Assembly (NCBI GenBank): GCA_947571775.1
Contig: CANOZK010000003.1
Span: 62,001 to 126,000, forward strand
Length of the DNA: 64,000 nucleotides
Direction: 5' to 3'
Origin: an uncultured Lachnospiraceae bacterium
Lineage (GTDB): Bacteria > Bacillota > Clostridia > Lachnospirales > Lachnospiraceae
The notes under the pieces were generated by a model that was not told the DNA's origin, searched no databases, and worked only from the letters and a program-made list of their open reading frames with translations. The position numbers and the translations under genes were made by a program. Below, piece by piece: positions 17,334-26,454 of the stretch (positions are counted from its first letter, which is position 1; every line of letters begins with the position of its first letter).

Positions 17334-19979
17334 TTGAAAAAATATGGAGTGAATGAGCTGCGCCAGATGTTCCTGGACTTTTTTGAGAGCAAAGGACATT
17401 TGGCTATGAAAAGTTTTTCCTTGGTGCCGCAGAACGATAAGAGCCTGCTGTTGATCAATTCCGGGATGGCTCCGTTAAAGCCTTATTTTACAGGCATGGA
17501 GATTCCGCCGAGGAACCGGGTGACTACCTGTCAGAAGTGCATCCGAACCGGGGATATTGAGAACGTGGGCAAGACCGCGCGGCACGGTACATTCTTTGAG
17601 ATGCTGGGAAATTTTTCCTTTGGGGATTATTTTAAGAAAGAGGCCATTGCCTGGACTTGGGAGTTTTTGACAGAGGTCGTGGGACTGGACGCGGATCGGC
17701 TGTATCCGTCTGTTTACGAAGACGACGATGAGGCTTTCGAGATCTGGGAAAAACAAATCGGCATTGCGCCGGAGCGGATTTTCCGTTTTGGAAAAGAGGA
17801 CAACTTCTGGGAGCATGGGGCGGGGCCTTGCGGGCCTTGTTCGGAGGTATATTATGACCGGGGCGAGTCATACGGCTGCGGCGAGCCGGGTTGTACGGTG
17901 GGCTGCGACTGCGACCGCTATATGGAAGTGTGGAACGATGTATTTACCCAGTTTGACAACGACGGAAACGGGAATTATACCGAGTTGGAGCACAAGAACA
18001 TCGACACCGGAATGGGGCTGGAACGTCTGGCCGTGGCTGTCCAGGATGTGGATTCCATCTTCGATGTGGACACAGTGCGAGCCTTGAGGGAAAAAGTATC
18101 GGAGATCACCGGACATCCCTATAAGGTAAAAGAGGAGGACGACGTTTCCATCCGTCTGATTACCGATCATATCCGCTCGGCCACCTTTTTGATTTCCGAC
18201 GGCGTTATGCCGACCAACGAGGGACGGGGCTACGTGCTGCGCCGCCTGATCCGCCGGGCCGCCCGTCATGGAAGGCTTCTGGGCGTGGAAGGAACTTTTT
18301 TGGCAAAATTGAGCGCCACGGTGATTGAAGGCTCCAAGGACGGGTATCCAGAACTGGAAGAGAAAAAGGAGTTTATCTTCCATGTGCTGACTCAGGAGGA
18401 GAACCAGTTTAATAAGACCATCGACCAGGGGCTTCGGATTTTAAACGATCTGGAAGAGAAGATGAAACAGGCGGGATCAAAGATTCTGGCTGGAGCAGAT
18501 GCTTTCCGTCTTTATGATACCTATGGTTTTCCGCTGGATTTGACCAAAGAAATCTTGGAAGAAAAGGGCTATCAAATCGACGAGCAGGGCTTCCGAAGCG
18601 CCATGGAAGAACAGCGCAAAATGGCGCAGCAGGCCCACGAGTCCACCAATTACATGGGCGCGGACGCGACCGTTTACGACGAAATCGATCCGTCTGTGAC
18701 CACGGAATTTGTCGGCTATGACAATCTGTCCTACGAATCCCCCATTACGGTGCTGACCACCCAGGAGGAGATTACCGAAGGTCTGGCAGAGGGACAGTCC
18801 GGCACAGTCTTTGTGGAGCAGACGCCTTTCTACGCCACGATGGGCGGGCAGGAAGGCGACGCCGGCGTGATCCGCACAAAGGACGGAGAATTCCAGGTGA
18901 CGGGCACCATTAAGCTGCTGGGCGGCAAATACGGCCATGTAGGTCAGGTGACTTCCGGTATTATTCGCCGCGGAGAAACTGCCGCTTTGGAAGTCAACAC
19001 GGCAGAACGGCAGGATACCGCCCGCAACCACAGCGCTACGCATTTGCTGCACAAGGCGCTGAAAATGGTGTTGGGATCTCATGTAGAGCAGAAAGGCTCC
19101 CTGGTAGCTCCCGGCAGGCTGCGTTTTGACTTCGCTCATTTCCAGGCTATGACCCGGGAAGAACTGGCAAAAGTGGAAAAACTGGTCAATGAGCAGATTC
19201 AGGAAGCCCTTCTGGTGCAGACGGATATTATGGATATTGAGTCCGCCAAGAAATCCGGCGCTATGGCTCTGTTTGACGAGAAATACGGCCAGGAAGTCCG
19301 GGTGGTATCGATGGGAGAATTTTCCAAGGAATTGTGCGGCGGTACCCATGTAAAAAATACTGGAGAGATTATGCTCTTTAAGATCATTTCCGAGGCCGGG
19401 ATTTCCGCCGGAGTGCGGCGTATCGAGGCCCTTACGGGGAACCATGTGCTGGCCTATTACCAGGATATCGAAGAACAGCTTTTGCAGGCGGCTAGGACGG
19501 TAAAAGCCTCTCCAGCAGATTTACAGGATCGGCTGACGCACTTGATGGATACGGTAAAATCCTTGCAGAGCGAAAACGAGTCCCTAAAAAGCCAGTTGGC
19601 GCAAAATTCCCTGGGAGATGTGATGGATCAGGTGACGGACGCAGCCGGAGTGAAGCTGCTGGCCGTTTCCGTGGACAATGTAGATCGAAACGGTTTGATG
19701 GATCTGGGCGATCAGATCAAAGGCAAGTTGGGAGAAGGCGTTGTCGTGCTGGCTTCCGCGGCGGAGGGCAAGGTCAACCTCCTGGCCATGGCAACCCCGG
19801 CGGCTGTCAAAGCCGGAGCGCACGCCGGGAACCTGGTCAAAGCCCTGGCGCAAATCGTAGGCGGTGGCGGCGGCGGACGGCCGAACATGGCCCAGGCCGG
19901 AGGAAAAGAACCGGCGAAAATACCGGAGGCCATTGCACAGGCAAAGGCTGTTTTGGAAGAGCAGTTGGCGGCGAAATAA
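17334..19979 (+). CDS. alaS: Alanyl-tRNA synthetase
   Basis: This 881-residue enzyme has full-length AlaRS architecture. The class II catalytic core begins FLDFFESKGH with VTTCQKCIRTGDIENVG. The editing domain has the zinc motif NHSATHLLH and CGGTHV, and a coiled linker near residues 720-750 leads to the C-terminal DHHA1 domain ending in GGGGGGRPNMAQAGG. I start it at TTG 17334, 7 bases after AGGAGG, since the 10 codons upstream lack homology. It charges tRNA-Ala and deacylates Ser/Gly-tRNA-Ala. Confidence 0.97.
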   Translation: MKKYGVNELRQMFLDFFESKGHLAMKSFSLVPQNDKSLLLINSGMAPLKPYFTGMEIPPRNRVTTCQKCIRTGDIENVGKTARHGTFFEMLGNFSFGDYFKKEAIAWTWEFLTEVVGLDADRLYPSVYEDDDEAFEIWEKQIGIAPERIFRFGKEDNFWEHGAGPCGPCSEVYYDRGESYGCGEPGCTVGCDCDRYMEVWNDVFTQFDNDGNGNYTELEHKNIDTGMGLERLAVAVQDVDSIFDVDTVRALREKVSEITGHPYKVKEEDDVSIRLITDHIRSATFLISDGVMPTNEGRGYVLRRLIRRAARHGRLLGVEGTFLAKLSATVIEGSKDGYPELEEKKEFIFHVLTQEENQFNKTIDQGLRILNDLEEKMKQAGSKILAGADAFRLYDTYGFPLDLTKEILEEKGYQIDEQGFRSAMEEQRKMAQQAHESTNYMGADATVYDEIDPSVTTEFVGYDNLSYESPITVLTTQEEITEGLAEGQSGTVFVEQTPFYATMGGQEGDAGVIRTKDGEFQVTGTIKLLGGKYGHVGQVTSGIIRRGETAALEVNTAERQDTARNHSATHLLHKALKMVLGSHVEQKGSLVAPGRLRFDFAHFQAMTREELAKVEKLVNEQIQEALLVQTDIMDIESAKKSGAMALFDEKYGQEVRVVSMGEFSKELCGGTHVKNTGEIMLFKIISEAGISAGVRRIEALTGNHVLAYYQDIEEQLLQAARTVKASPADLQDRLTHLMDTVKSLQSENESLKSQLAQNSLGDVMDQVTDAAGVKLLAVSVDNVDRNGLMDLGDQIKGKLGEGVVVLASAAEGKVNLLAMATPAAVKAGAHAGNLVKALAQIVGGGGGGRPNMAQAGGKEPAKIPEAIAQAKAVLEEQLAAK

Positions 19980-19997
19980 AATATAGAAAGTATTAGA

Positions 19998-20033
19998 AAG
20001 CGGGCAAAACCATTTTTGGAGGTTTGCCCGCTT
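19998..20033 (+). terminator. Hairpin terminator between alaS and the cupin gene
   Basis: AAGCGGGCAAA pairs with TTTGCCCGCTT (arms 19998-20008 and 20023-20033). Weak T/A-rich sequence follows on both strands, so it may serve both convergent genes. Confidence 0.7.
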
Positions 20034-20065
20034 AAATTATGGGGAGAGAAAATGCTCATATCGTA

Positions 20066-20419
20066 TCAGTACATAACCGCGTCATCTTGGGTATAGCCTT
20101 TCAGGGAATGTTCTTTTACTTGAATGCAGGCGAAACTTATGGCGGCATCTTCTGATGCAAAAAATTGGCGTTTTGCCGCCGGGGAAATCCGAATCCAATC
20201 ACCATCTGCAAGAACAACAGTTTCTCCGTCGATCACAGCCTTTCCTTTTCCTGCAAGGATGACATAGATTTCTTCGTTATTTTTATGAGAGTGGACAAAC
20301 GGCACGCTGCTTCCGGCCGGAAGGGTATTAAGGCTTACTTCTGCCCCGGTTAAAGCAAGTTTGTCGTGAAGTTCCATTCTGCTATCTTCTGTCGCGCTGA
20401 TTTTGCTGTAATTTGCCAT
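20066..20419 (-). CDS. Small cupin-domain protein
   Basis: This 117-residue single-domain cupin has VPFVHSHKNNEEIYVILAGKG (His-x-His and the following Glu as metal ligands), then DGDWIRISPAAKRQFFA. It starts at ATG 20419 behind GGAGGTC. The substrate is unknown; such proteins range from isomerases to sensors. It stands alone, facing alaS. Confidence 0.8.
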   Translation of the reverse strand: MANYSKISATEDSRMELHDKLALTGAEVSLNTLPAGSSVPFVHSHKNNEEIYVILAGKGKAVIDGETVVLADGDWIRISPAAKRQFFASEDAAISFACIQVKEHSLKGYTQDDAVMY

Positions 20420-20860
20420 AATTTGACCTCCAAATATTTTTTGATGTAATATTGATTGATACAACTACTTTATATCATGGATTTGTTGTAATGTCAATAA
20501 TTATATCAGGATTTTTGGAAAAGATTCAACTATTCCCCGCATTGGAAGGCGTTGTTTTGTATGATTGTCTATTATCCATAAAATTTTTGCAAGATTTGTT
20601 GAGACTTCTAAGTTAAAACTCCAACCATCTACTTAGGCGAACGTACATTGAAAAGCAAATACATCCATAGAATGAAAGATAGCAAGGAAAGCGTTTTAAA
20701 GGGGACGGGGGGAAATCCGCAAGGTCTCCGCTTCGTTCCGGTCGTTGCTAACCAAGTGCCACTGGCGCTTAGCACCCCCGGCGCTTTTGGTACTTTTCTT
20801 GCTTTTGCATTGCAAATCGTCTAGCTATCCATATAACAAAATGCGAAAAGAGTCGATACC
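20420..20860 (+). other. Gene-free stretch with an atypical accessory patch
   Basis: No convincing gene is seen in this 441-base stretch. The first half is AT-rich and contains the cupin promoter region. From about 20690 composition changes to a G/C-rich block (GGGGACGGGGGGAAATCCGC through about 20820) lying directly before a truncated antitoxin gene. It looks like a leftover of a mobile element or integration site, but I cannot name one. Confidence 0.4.
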
Positions 20861-21031
20861 ATGGCAAACACGACAAATTTCAGCGTCCGCATGGACAGCG
20901 ACGTCAAAAAGCAATGCGAAGCGCTTTATGGAGAGTTGGGGATGAACCTGACTGCCGCAATCAACGTATTTCTTCGCCAGTTCCCTGATTTGACCCAAAC
21001 CAGAACACACAGCGATTTATTTGGTAAATAA
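20861..21031 (+). pseudogene. Truncated DinJ/RelB-type antitoxin
   Basis: This 56-residue frame starts MANTTNFSVRMDSDVKK and includes GMNLTAAINVFLRQ, the ribbon-helix-helix DNA-binding half typical of RelB/DinJ antitoxins. After FLRQ the usual toxin-binding tail is replaced by FPDLTQTRTHSDLFGK and a stop. There is no toxin gene after it and no clear ribosome site. I read it as the remnant of a lost toxin-antitoxin pair; an orphan DNA-binding peptide is possible. The flagellin promoter begins 15 bases after its stop. Confidence 0.7.
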
Positions 21032-21046
21032 GATACTGTTTCTATC

Positions 21047-21074
21047 TTAAGTTACAGGAAGAAAATGCCGATAA
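21047..21074 (+). promoter_or_regulatory. Sigma-28 (SigD)-type flagellar promoter
   Basis: TTAAGTTA at 21047, 12 bases, GCCGATAA at 21067. The -10 is identical to the flagellar sigma consensus GCCGATAA and the -35 differs from TAAAGTTT at two positions. It predicts sigma-28 control of flagellin with a leader of about 70 bases. Confidence 0.85.
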
Positions 21075-21151
21075 TTAATGTATAGAGGAAAAGCAATGGG
21101 CTGATAAAAACCAGTCTATCATAGATAAAATATCTGGGGAGGAAAGCAGAC

Positions 21152-21973
21152 ATGAGAATTCAGCATAACATCAAATCATTAAATACGCACAAATCATTGA
21201 TAAAAAATGATTCTTCCGAGAAGAAGAATCTCGAAAAGCTGGCGTCCGGTTATCGAATCAACCGCGCAGCGGACGATGCATCTGGATTGGATATATCGGA
21301 GGGAATGCGGGCGCAGGTGGCAGGTCTGGATCAGGCTTATGAGAATTCTATGAATGGAATTGCTCTGGTTGAGACAATGGAAGGCGCGATGGAAGAGGTT
21401 CACAGTATGCTGAACCGGATAGTAGGGTTGTCGATACAGTCGGCCAACGATATCAATTCGGAGCAGAACCGCAAATCGATCCAAGAAGAGGTGGATCAGC
21501 TTCGCGACGAGATGAAGCGCATCGAAGACACCACGAACTATAATGGAATTCCGCTTTTCAAAGGCGGCGATGCCCTTGTGCTTCAGGTGGCGGAAAATTC
21601 ATTGGAAAGCAGTCAGTTGGAGGTAGAACGGCCAGATCTGAGTGCGGTGAACTTAGGCATCCAGAACGTTTCCGTGGAGACTGCGGACGATGCCAGGGCC
21701 GCCATTTCAAAGATCGAGTGGGCGGTTGATTATGTGAGCCAAGCCAGAGGCAAAGTAGGGGCTTATTATAACAGGCTGGAGTATACGGCAAACAACTTAA
21801 ACGAGATGTCCAGTAATATATCTGCTTCCGAGAGCCGGATCCGGGATGTGAATATGGCGAAGGAAGAGATGTATCGGGTGAAAAACGATATTTTGGGTGA
21901 GTCAGCCCAGGCGATGCTTGCTCAGGCAAACCAGGTGCCGGAAGGAGTTCTTCCACTGTTGCAGCAACAATAA
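21152..21973 (+). CDS. hag: Flagellin
   Basis: This 273-residue flagellin has the conserved D0/D1 termini. The N-terminus includes MRIQHNIKSLNTHKSL and LASGYRINRAADDASGLDIS, and the C-terminus ARGKVGAYYNRLEYTANNL, ESRIRDVNMAKEEMY and ANQVPEGVLPLLQ. Almost no variable domain lies between them, so this is a short flagellin. It is secreted by the flagellar export system and polymerises into the filament. GGGGAGG lies before the start. No other flagellar genes are in the window. Confidence 0.95.
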   Translation: MRIQHNIKSLNTHKSLIKNDSSEKKNLEKLASGYRINRAADDASGLDISEGMRAQVAGLDQAYENSMNGIALVETMEGAMEEVHSMLNRIVGLSIQSANDINSEQNRKSIQEEVDQLRDEMKRIEDTTNYNGIPLFKGGDALVLQVAENSLESSQLEVERPDLSAVNLGIQNVSVETADDARAAISKIEWAVDYVSQARGKVGAYYNRLEYTANNLNEMSSNISASESRIRDVNMAKEEMYRVKNDILGESAQAMLAQANQVPEGVLPLLQQQ

Positions 21974-21976
21974 AAC

Positions 21977-22027
21977 GAAAGTCAGCAGCTCCGTGCTTTC
22001 GACACGCTGCCGCTTAACGGGACTTTC
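21977..22027 (+). terminator. Two-tier hairpin after flagellin
   Basis: An outer GAAAGTC / GACTTTC pair encloses an inner GCAGC / GCTGC stem. No T-run follows, so it may stabilise the 3' end of the mRNA and not only terminate it. Confidence 0.45.
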
Positions 22028-22079
22028 ATAATAAAATGGCAGGAGTTTATAAAAATTTTATAAAATTACGGGAAACTGG

Positions 22080-22107
22080 TTGACGGAATGAGAATATCTG
22101 TTATAAT
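22080..22107 (+). promoter_or_regulatory. Sigma-A promoter of rpsU
   Basis: TTGACG, 16 bases, TATAAT; RNA start near 22114. Confidence 0.75.
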
Positions 22108-22184
22108 ATTCTTTGTGCAATAAAATACCCATACAGTTGTATTTAAGCACAATCTACAACTGGAGGGAGGTTAGGTGTGAGTTT

Positions 22185-22361
22185 ATGTCAAATGTGATCG
22201 TAAAAGAGAACGAGACTTTGGACAGTGCTCTGCGCAGATTCAAACGAAGTTGTGCCAAGGCAGGCATTCAGCAGGAAATCCGCAAAAGAGAGCATTACGA
22301 GAAGCCAAGTGTGCGCCGTAAGAAAAAGTCTGAAGCCGCCAGGAAACGTAAATATAATTAA
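22185..22361 (+). CDS. rpsU: Ribosomal protein S21
   Basis: This 58-residue protein begins [19 protein letters not shown] and ends in a Lys/Arg-rich tail ([15 protein letters not shown]), as in all bacterial S21. It binds 16S rRNA in the small subunit. The start is ATG 22185, with AGGTG 7 bases upstream and a stronger GGAGGGAGG further out; the open frame upstream is not part of the protein. It is a single-gene unit with its own promoter and terminator. Confidence 0.96.
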   Translation: MSNVIVKENETLDSALRRFKRSCAKAGIQQEIRKREHYEKPSVRRKKKSEAARKRKYN

Positions 22362-22370
22362 TGTGCACGA

Positions 22371-22400
22371 AAAACCCTGCTGTTATGACAGGGTTTTTTT
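22371..22400 (+). terminator. Intrinsic terminator of rpsU
   Basis: AAAACCCTG pairs with CAGGGTTTT and is followed by more T. Confidence 0.9.
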
Positions 22401-22421
22401 ACTTGATTGATTCCTTCCATT

Positions 22422-23957
22422 ATGAAAAAAATATTAAAAATTCTTTTTAACAGGGTGTTTTTTGTCAGCATGGCGCTGCTTCTGCAGTTGCTCTGGTGGC
22501 TGTTCCTGATCTGGTTTTTGAACAATGTTTCTCAGATCACCCGCAGTCTAATCCGCGTACTGGCTGTGGTGATTGTCCTGTGGCTGGTGAACAAACGGAT
22601 CAATCCGTCTTATAAGCTGGCCTGGACGATACTGATTTTGACAACTCCGATTTTCGGGGTTTGTCTATATGCAGTGTTCGGAACTTCCAGGGTTGCGTCT
22701 GCCATGCAGCAAAATTATGAGGAGCTTTTGGCGAAGGGAAAGAACCTGCTTCGGGAAAATCCAGACACCCGCAGAAGATTGGATGAGATAAACCGGAATG
22801 TCTCCAATCAGTCCCGCTATATCCGGGACTGCGCGGAATTTCCTCTGCAAGAGGGTACGACTGCGGATTATTACTCCGAGGGAGAGGATTTGTTCCCGAT
22901 GCTTTTGCAGGAGTTGGGAAAAGCCCAGCACTTTATTTTTATGGAATATTTTATTATCAACGATGGAGTGATGTGGAATTCCATATTAAATATCCTAGAA
23001 AAGAAAGCGGCCCAGGGGGTGGATGTGCGCCTGATTTACGACGATTTTGGCTGCATCACAACGCTGCCTCACCGTTTTTACAAACAATTACAGGCAAAGG
23101 GAATCAAATGCGCGGCGTTTAATCCGTTTCGTCCGGTACTGAATGTTATCTTGAACAATCGGGATCACCGGAAAATCTGTGTGGTGGACGGCCATACGGG
23201 GTTTACTGGGGGAATCAATCTGGCAGATGAATATATCAATGTGCGCCAGCGGTTTGGCCATTGGAAAGATACTGGTATTATGTTAAAAGGGGAAGCGGTC
23301 TGGAATCTCACGGTGATGTTTTTGCAGATGTGGTCTGTGATTACAAAAATGCCGCTGGAGTTTTCGGAATATATGCCTCATAAATACCACCCAGAGGCTT
23401 TTGTATCCGACGGCTTTATACATCCTTACTGCGATACGCCTCTGGATGATGAGATTGTGGGAGAAGATGTATATCTGAATATGATTAACCGCGCGGAGAA
23501 ATATGTATACATCTGTACGCCATATCTGATTATTGATAACGAGATGATGACTGCTTTGTGCCTGGCTGCCAAGAGCGGTGTGGATATACGCATTATGACT
23601 CCTGGCATTCCAGATAAGAAAATGGTTTTTTTGCTGACGCAGTCATATTATGAGCAGTTGATTGAATCCGGCGTAAAAATCTATGAGTACCAGCCAGGGT
23701 TTCTTCACGCAAAATCGTTTGTCTGTGACGATGAGCTGGCCGTCATTGGCAGCATCAATATGGATTACCGCAGCTTATATCTTCATTTTGAAAATGGGGT
23801 ATGGCTGTATCGCAACAGAATTATCGAAGATATGCGGCAGGATTATTTAAAATCGCAGGAGGTGTGCCGGCAGGTTACGCTGGATTTTTGCCGGAACCGG
23901 AATATATTTGTGCGGGCGGCGCAAAGTGTCCTGCGGCTGTTTGCGCCGATGTTGTAA
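22422..23957 (+). CDS. cls: Cardiolipin synthase
   Basis: This protein of about 511 residues has two N-terminal membrane spans (VFFVSMALLLQLLWWLFLIWF and RVLAVVIVLWLVNKRI), then the PLDc_N region and two phospholipase D HxK(x)4D motifs: HRKICVVDGHTGFTGG and HAKSFVCDDELAVIGS. It condenses two phosphatidylglycerols into cardiolipin at the membrane. The start is unclear: ATG 22422 and TTG 22407 are both in frame and neither has a good ribosome site. It lies just after the rpsU terminator. Confidence 0.92.
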   Translation: MKKILKILFNRVFFVSMALLLQLLWWLFLIWFLNNVSQITRSLIRVLAVVIVLWLVNKRINPSYKLAWTILILTTPIFGVCLYAVFGTSRVASAMQQNYEELLAKGKNLLRENPDTRRRLDEINRNVSNQSRYIRDCAEFPLQEGTTADYYSEGEDLFPMLLQELGKAQHFIFMEYFIINDGVMWNSILNILEKKAAQGVDVRLIYDDFGCITTLPHRFYKQLQAKGIKCAAFNPFRPVLNVILNNRDHRKICVVDGHTGFTGGINLADEYINVRQRFGHWKDTGIMLKGEAVWNLTVMFLQMWSVITKMPLEFSEYMPHKYHPEAFVSDGFIHPYCDTPLDDEIVGEDVYLNMINRAEKYVYICTPYLIIDNEMMTALCLAAKSGVDIRIMTPGIPDKKMVFLLTQSYYEQLIESGVKIYEYQPGFLHAKSFVCDDELAVIGSINMDYRSLYLHFENGVWLYRNRIIEDMRQDYLKSQEVCRQVTLDFCRNRNIFVRAAQSVLRLFAPML

Positions 23958-24022
23958 GGCAGGCTTTGGAACGAAATATCGCTTTTCGGGGGAGAAGGGA
24001 ATATTTGGAAAAAGGAGGGCGT

Positions 24023-24571
24023 ATGTGGAGCAGACAGTTTTTTGGAGTTGACTCGTATCATTTGATCCAATGGTTTTTTGTATACAGCATCCTGGGGTGG
24101 ATGGTAGAGTCGATTTATATGTCGTTTTGCAATCGGCGTTTAACCAATCGGGGGTTTGTGAAGGGGCCTTTTTGCCCGATTTACGGATTTGGCGCATTGG
24201 GTGTTTATTTTCTTTTGAGGCCATTTGACGGCCATTACATAACTCTGTATATTATGGGGGCTCTGATGGCCACGGCTTTTGAGTTTCTGGTGGCAAAGGT
24301 TATGCGGCATTTGTTCGGGGCGGTATGGTGGGATTACGAGGATAAGCCGTTTAATTACCAGGGGGTGGTCTGCCTGGAAAGCACCCTGGCCTGGGGGCTT
24401 TATACCATCCTTTTGTTCCGTTTCCTGCACCATATGGTAGAACGGCTGGTGGACACCTATTCCTACCGGACTGGGGTATTTATGACAAATATTGTTTTTA
24501 TCCTGTTTGCCATTGATTTGAGCCATAGTCTGTATGAGGCGAAAAAAGATAATAATTATGATATCGGATGA
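24023..24571 (+). CDS. CmpB-like putative ABC transporter permease
   Basis: This 182-residue membrane protein has about five spans and the family signatures FFVYSILGWMVESIYMSF, RGFVKGPFCPIYGFGALG and WWDYEDKPFNYQGVVCLEST. These are typical of the ABC_trans_CmpB family (PF06541), common in Lachnospiraceae; transport has not been proven for the family. The start is ATG 24023 after AAAGGAGGG, 65 bases downstream of cls. Confidence 0.85.
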   Translation: MWSRQFFGVDSYHLIQWFFVYSILGWMVESIYMSFCNRRLTNRGFVKGPFCPIYGFGALGVYFLLRPFDGHYITLYIMGALMATAFEFLVAKVMRHLFGAVWWDYEDKPFNYQGVVCLESTLAWGLYTILLFRFLHHMVERLVDTYSYRTGVFMTNIVFILFAIDLSHSLYEAKKDNNYDIG

Positions 24572-24577
24572 TGAGAT

Positions 24578-24607
24578 GGAACTCCTAATCAAGAGGGGTT
24601 CCTTTTT
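24578..24607 (+). terminator. Intrinsic terminator after the CmpB-like gene
   Basis: GGAACTCCT pairs with AGGGGTTCC across a 7-base loop, then TTTTT. Confidence 0.85.
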
Positions 24608-24672
24608 ATGCATAATTGCCCGCCTTTTCTCTTAGAATAGAGTAGAGTGAGAGAAAAATGGAGTGAGAATAT

Positions 24673-25887
24673 ATGCATAACAGTTTTTTTCATCTGCTGA
24701 TTGCGGGTCTTATGCTTATCTGTCTGACAACGGGTTTGGTACTTCCCGCCGGGTCTGTATACGGGCAGACGAAAACCCAGGAAGAGCCTGAGGGCGGCGG
24801 GGCGATTCAGATTGCGGCGCCGCATGGGGTATTGATGGAGGCCGCCACGGGGAAAATTATTTACGAGAAGGAAAAAGACGTTCAGGTCAGCCCGGCCAGT
24901 ATCACCAAGATCATGACTCTGATTCTGATTTTTGACGCTTTGGAAGAAGGGAAGATTACCATGGAGGAGGAGGTCACCACCAGCGCTTATGCCAAGTCCA
25001 TGGGCGGCTCGCAGGTGTTTCTGGAGGAAGGGGAGAAACAGACTGTGGAAACTCTGATCAAATGTATTGTCATCGCCTCTGGAAACGATGCCAGTGTGGC
25101 TATGGCGGAACGTATCGGCGGCAGTGAGGAAGCGTTCGTGGAGTCCATGAATCAGCGGGCACAAGATTTAGGCATGGAAAATACTCATTTTGAGGATTGC
25201 TGCGGGCTGACAGAATCCAAGAATCATTATTCGAGCGCCTACGATGTAGCCCTGATGTCCAGGGAGCTGATCACCCGCTATCCCAAAATCTTGGAGTATT
25301 CCTCTATCTGGATGGACACCATCATCCATGTGACCAGACAGGGCAGCAGCGAATTCGGGCTGACCAACACCAACAAGCTGCTGCGGAGTTTTGACGGCTG
25401 CGTGGGACTGAAGACAGGAAGTACCAGCATCGCCAAATACTGTGTTTCCACTGTTGCTGTGCGCAACGGCATTACCTTAATCGGTGTGGTGATGACCGCT
25501 CCAGATTACAAAGTACGTTTTGCGGACGCTGCGGCCATGCTGAATTACGGGTTTGGAAAATGCAGTATGTTTGTGGATGAGCATACCGAGAAGCTAAAGA
25601 AAGTCCCTGTAAAAAAGACCGTCCAGGGCAGCGTTCCTTGCAAATTCAGCGAGACCTTTTATTATCTGGAAACAGAGGGAAAATCCCTGGATAATATGAA
25701 AAAAGAAATCCGTATGAAAAAATCGCTGACCGCTCCGGTAAAAGCGGGGGATACGGCCGGAGAGGCGGTGTACCTGCTGGACGGGCAGGAAATCGGAAGC
25801 GTGAAGATTGTGGCGGCGGAAGATTTGGCGGCTTCCAAGTATCTGGATTATCTGATATATCTTTGTATGCAGGCGGTTTCGTTCTGA
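24673..25887 (+). CDS. D-alanyl-D-alanine carboxypeptidase (PBP5/DacF family)
   Basis: This 404-residue secreted serine peptidase trims the terminal D-Ala from peptidoglycan stem peptides. A signal peptide of about 34 residues precedes the active-site SxxK in SPASITKIM, then SGN in IASGNDASVAM and KTG in LKTGSTSI. The C-terminal beta domain (from about residue 300) is followed by an amphipathic end (YLDYLIYLCMQAVSF) that may tether it to the membrane. GGAGTGAG precedes ATG 24673. A second paralogue is at 29.5 kb. Confidence 0.93.
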   Translation: MHNSFFHLLIAGLMLICLTTGLVLPAGSVYGQTKTQEEPEGGGAIQIAAPHGVLMEAATGKIIYEKEKDVQVSPASITKIMTLILIFDALEEGKITMEEEVTTSAYAKSMGGSQVFLEEGEKQTVETLIKCIVIASGNDASVAMAERIGGSEEAFVESMNQRAQDLGMENTHFEDCCGLTESKNHYSSAYDVALMSRELITRYPKILEYSSIWMDTIIHVTRQGSSEFGLTNTNKLLRSFDGCVGLKTGSTSIAKYCVSTVAVRNGITLIGVVMTAPDYKVRFADAAAMLNYGFGKCSMFVDEHTEKLKKVPVKKTVQGSVPCKFSETFYYLETEGKSLDNMKKEIRMKKSLTAPVKAGDTAGEAVYLLDGQEIGSVKIVAAEDLAASKYLDYLIYLCMQAVSF

Positions 25888-25896
25888 GTATATGCC

Positions 25897-25934
25897 AAAA
25901 GCCCTAAAGTAATAGTCTTTGCTTTGGGGCTTTT
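25897..25934 (+). terminator. Intrinsic terminator after the first carboxypeptidase
   Basis: A 13-bp stem (AAAAGCCCTAAAG / CTTTGGGGCTTTT, one wobble). It also lies just beyond the end of the convergent gene at 25946. Confidence 0.8.
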
Positions 25935-25945
25935 GATATATGTAT

Positions 25946-26251
25946 TTAGGAATTGAGGTTATGAATATTTTTTAACTGTTCCAAAGTGCGATCCAGATTT
26001 TCTTTATGCCAATTTGATATTTTCAAACCTTCGGAATATATCGTCAGAGTGCCGCAAGAGCGGAAGTCGCTCAATTCCTTTTGCTGGGTGGTCAGACATA
26101 TAGTATCGGTATCTGTTGTAATGCGAATCAGTTCATTCATTCCATCTTCGGTGATTTCAATGGATTTTATTGTGGAATAAGGTATCTGTAAAGAGATTTC
26201 TTTCTTTACGGATGTCACTGCACCAATTGGAATCAAAACATAAAATTCCAT
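25946..26251 (-). CDS. Small hypothetical protein with PH-like strand pattern
   Basis: This 101-residue frame begins MEFYVLIPIG and contains ISLQIPYSTIKSIEITEDG, a beta-strand pattern like bacterial PH/YcxB-type domains, then a Lys/Glu-rich C-terminal helix. No ribosome site precedes the ATG, and the frame stays open for about 30 more codons upstream without a good start (…KIENFFS before M). It may be the C-terminal remnant of a longer protein. No partner genes; function unknown. Confidence 0.45.
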   Translation of the reverse strand: MEFYVLIPIGAVTSVKKEISLQIPYSTIKSIEITEDGMNELIRITTDTDTICLTTQQKELSDFRSCGTLTIYSEGLKISNWHKENLDRTLEQLKNIHNLNS

Positions 26252-26454
26252 ACTAAAAAAATTTTCTATTTTCGCGCTTAGATTTTCTGGAGCATATGCA
26301 CGCTGGAAGTTTTGTTTGTGCCTGCCCAGTTTACATTTTCTCGTTTTTTATTTTATCATGTTTCTTTTGGAACTTCCATTAAATTTCCGTTAAATTTTGC
26401 CGGGGAACGGCGTCTATTTTCTAAAGGTACAATACAATATGCGATTATGCAAAC

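Noticed and set aside
20745-20945. Open frame on the plus strand before the truncated antitoxin
   Set aside because: It has no ribosome site, a low-complexity translation, and overlaps the recognisable antitoxin in another frame.
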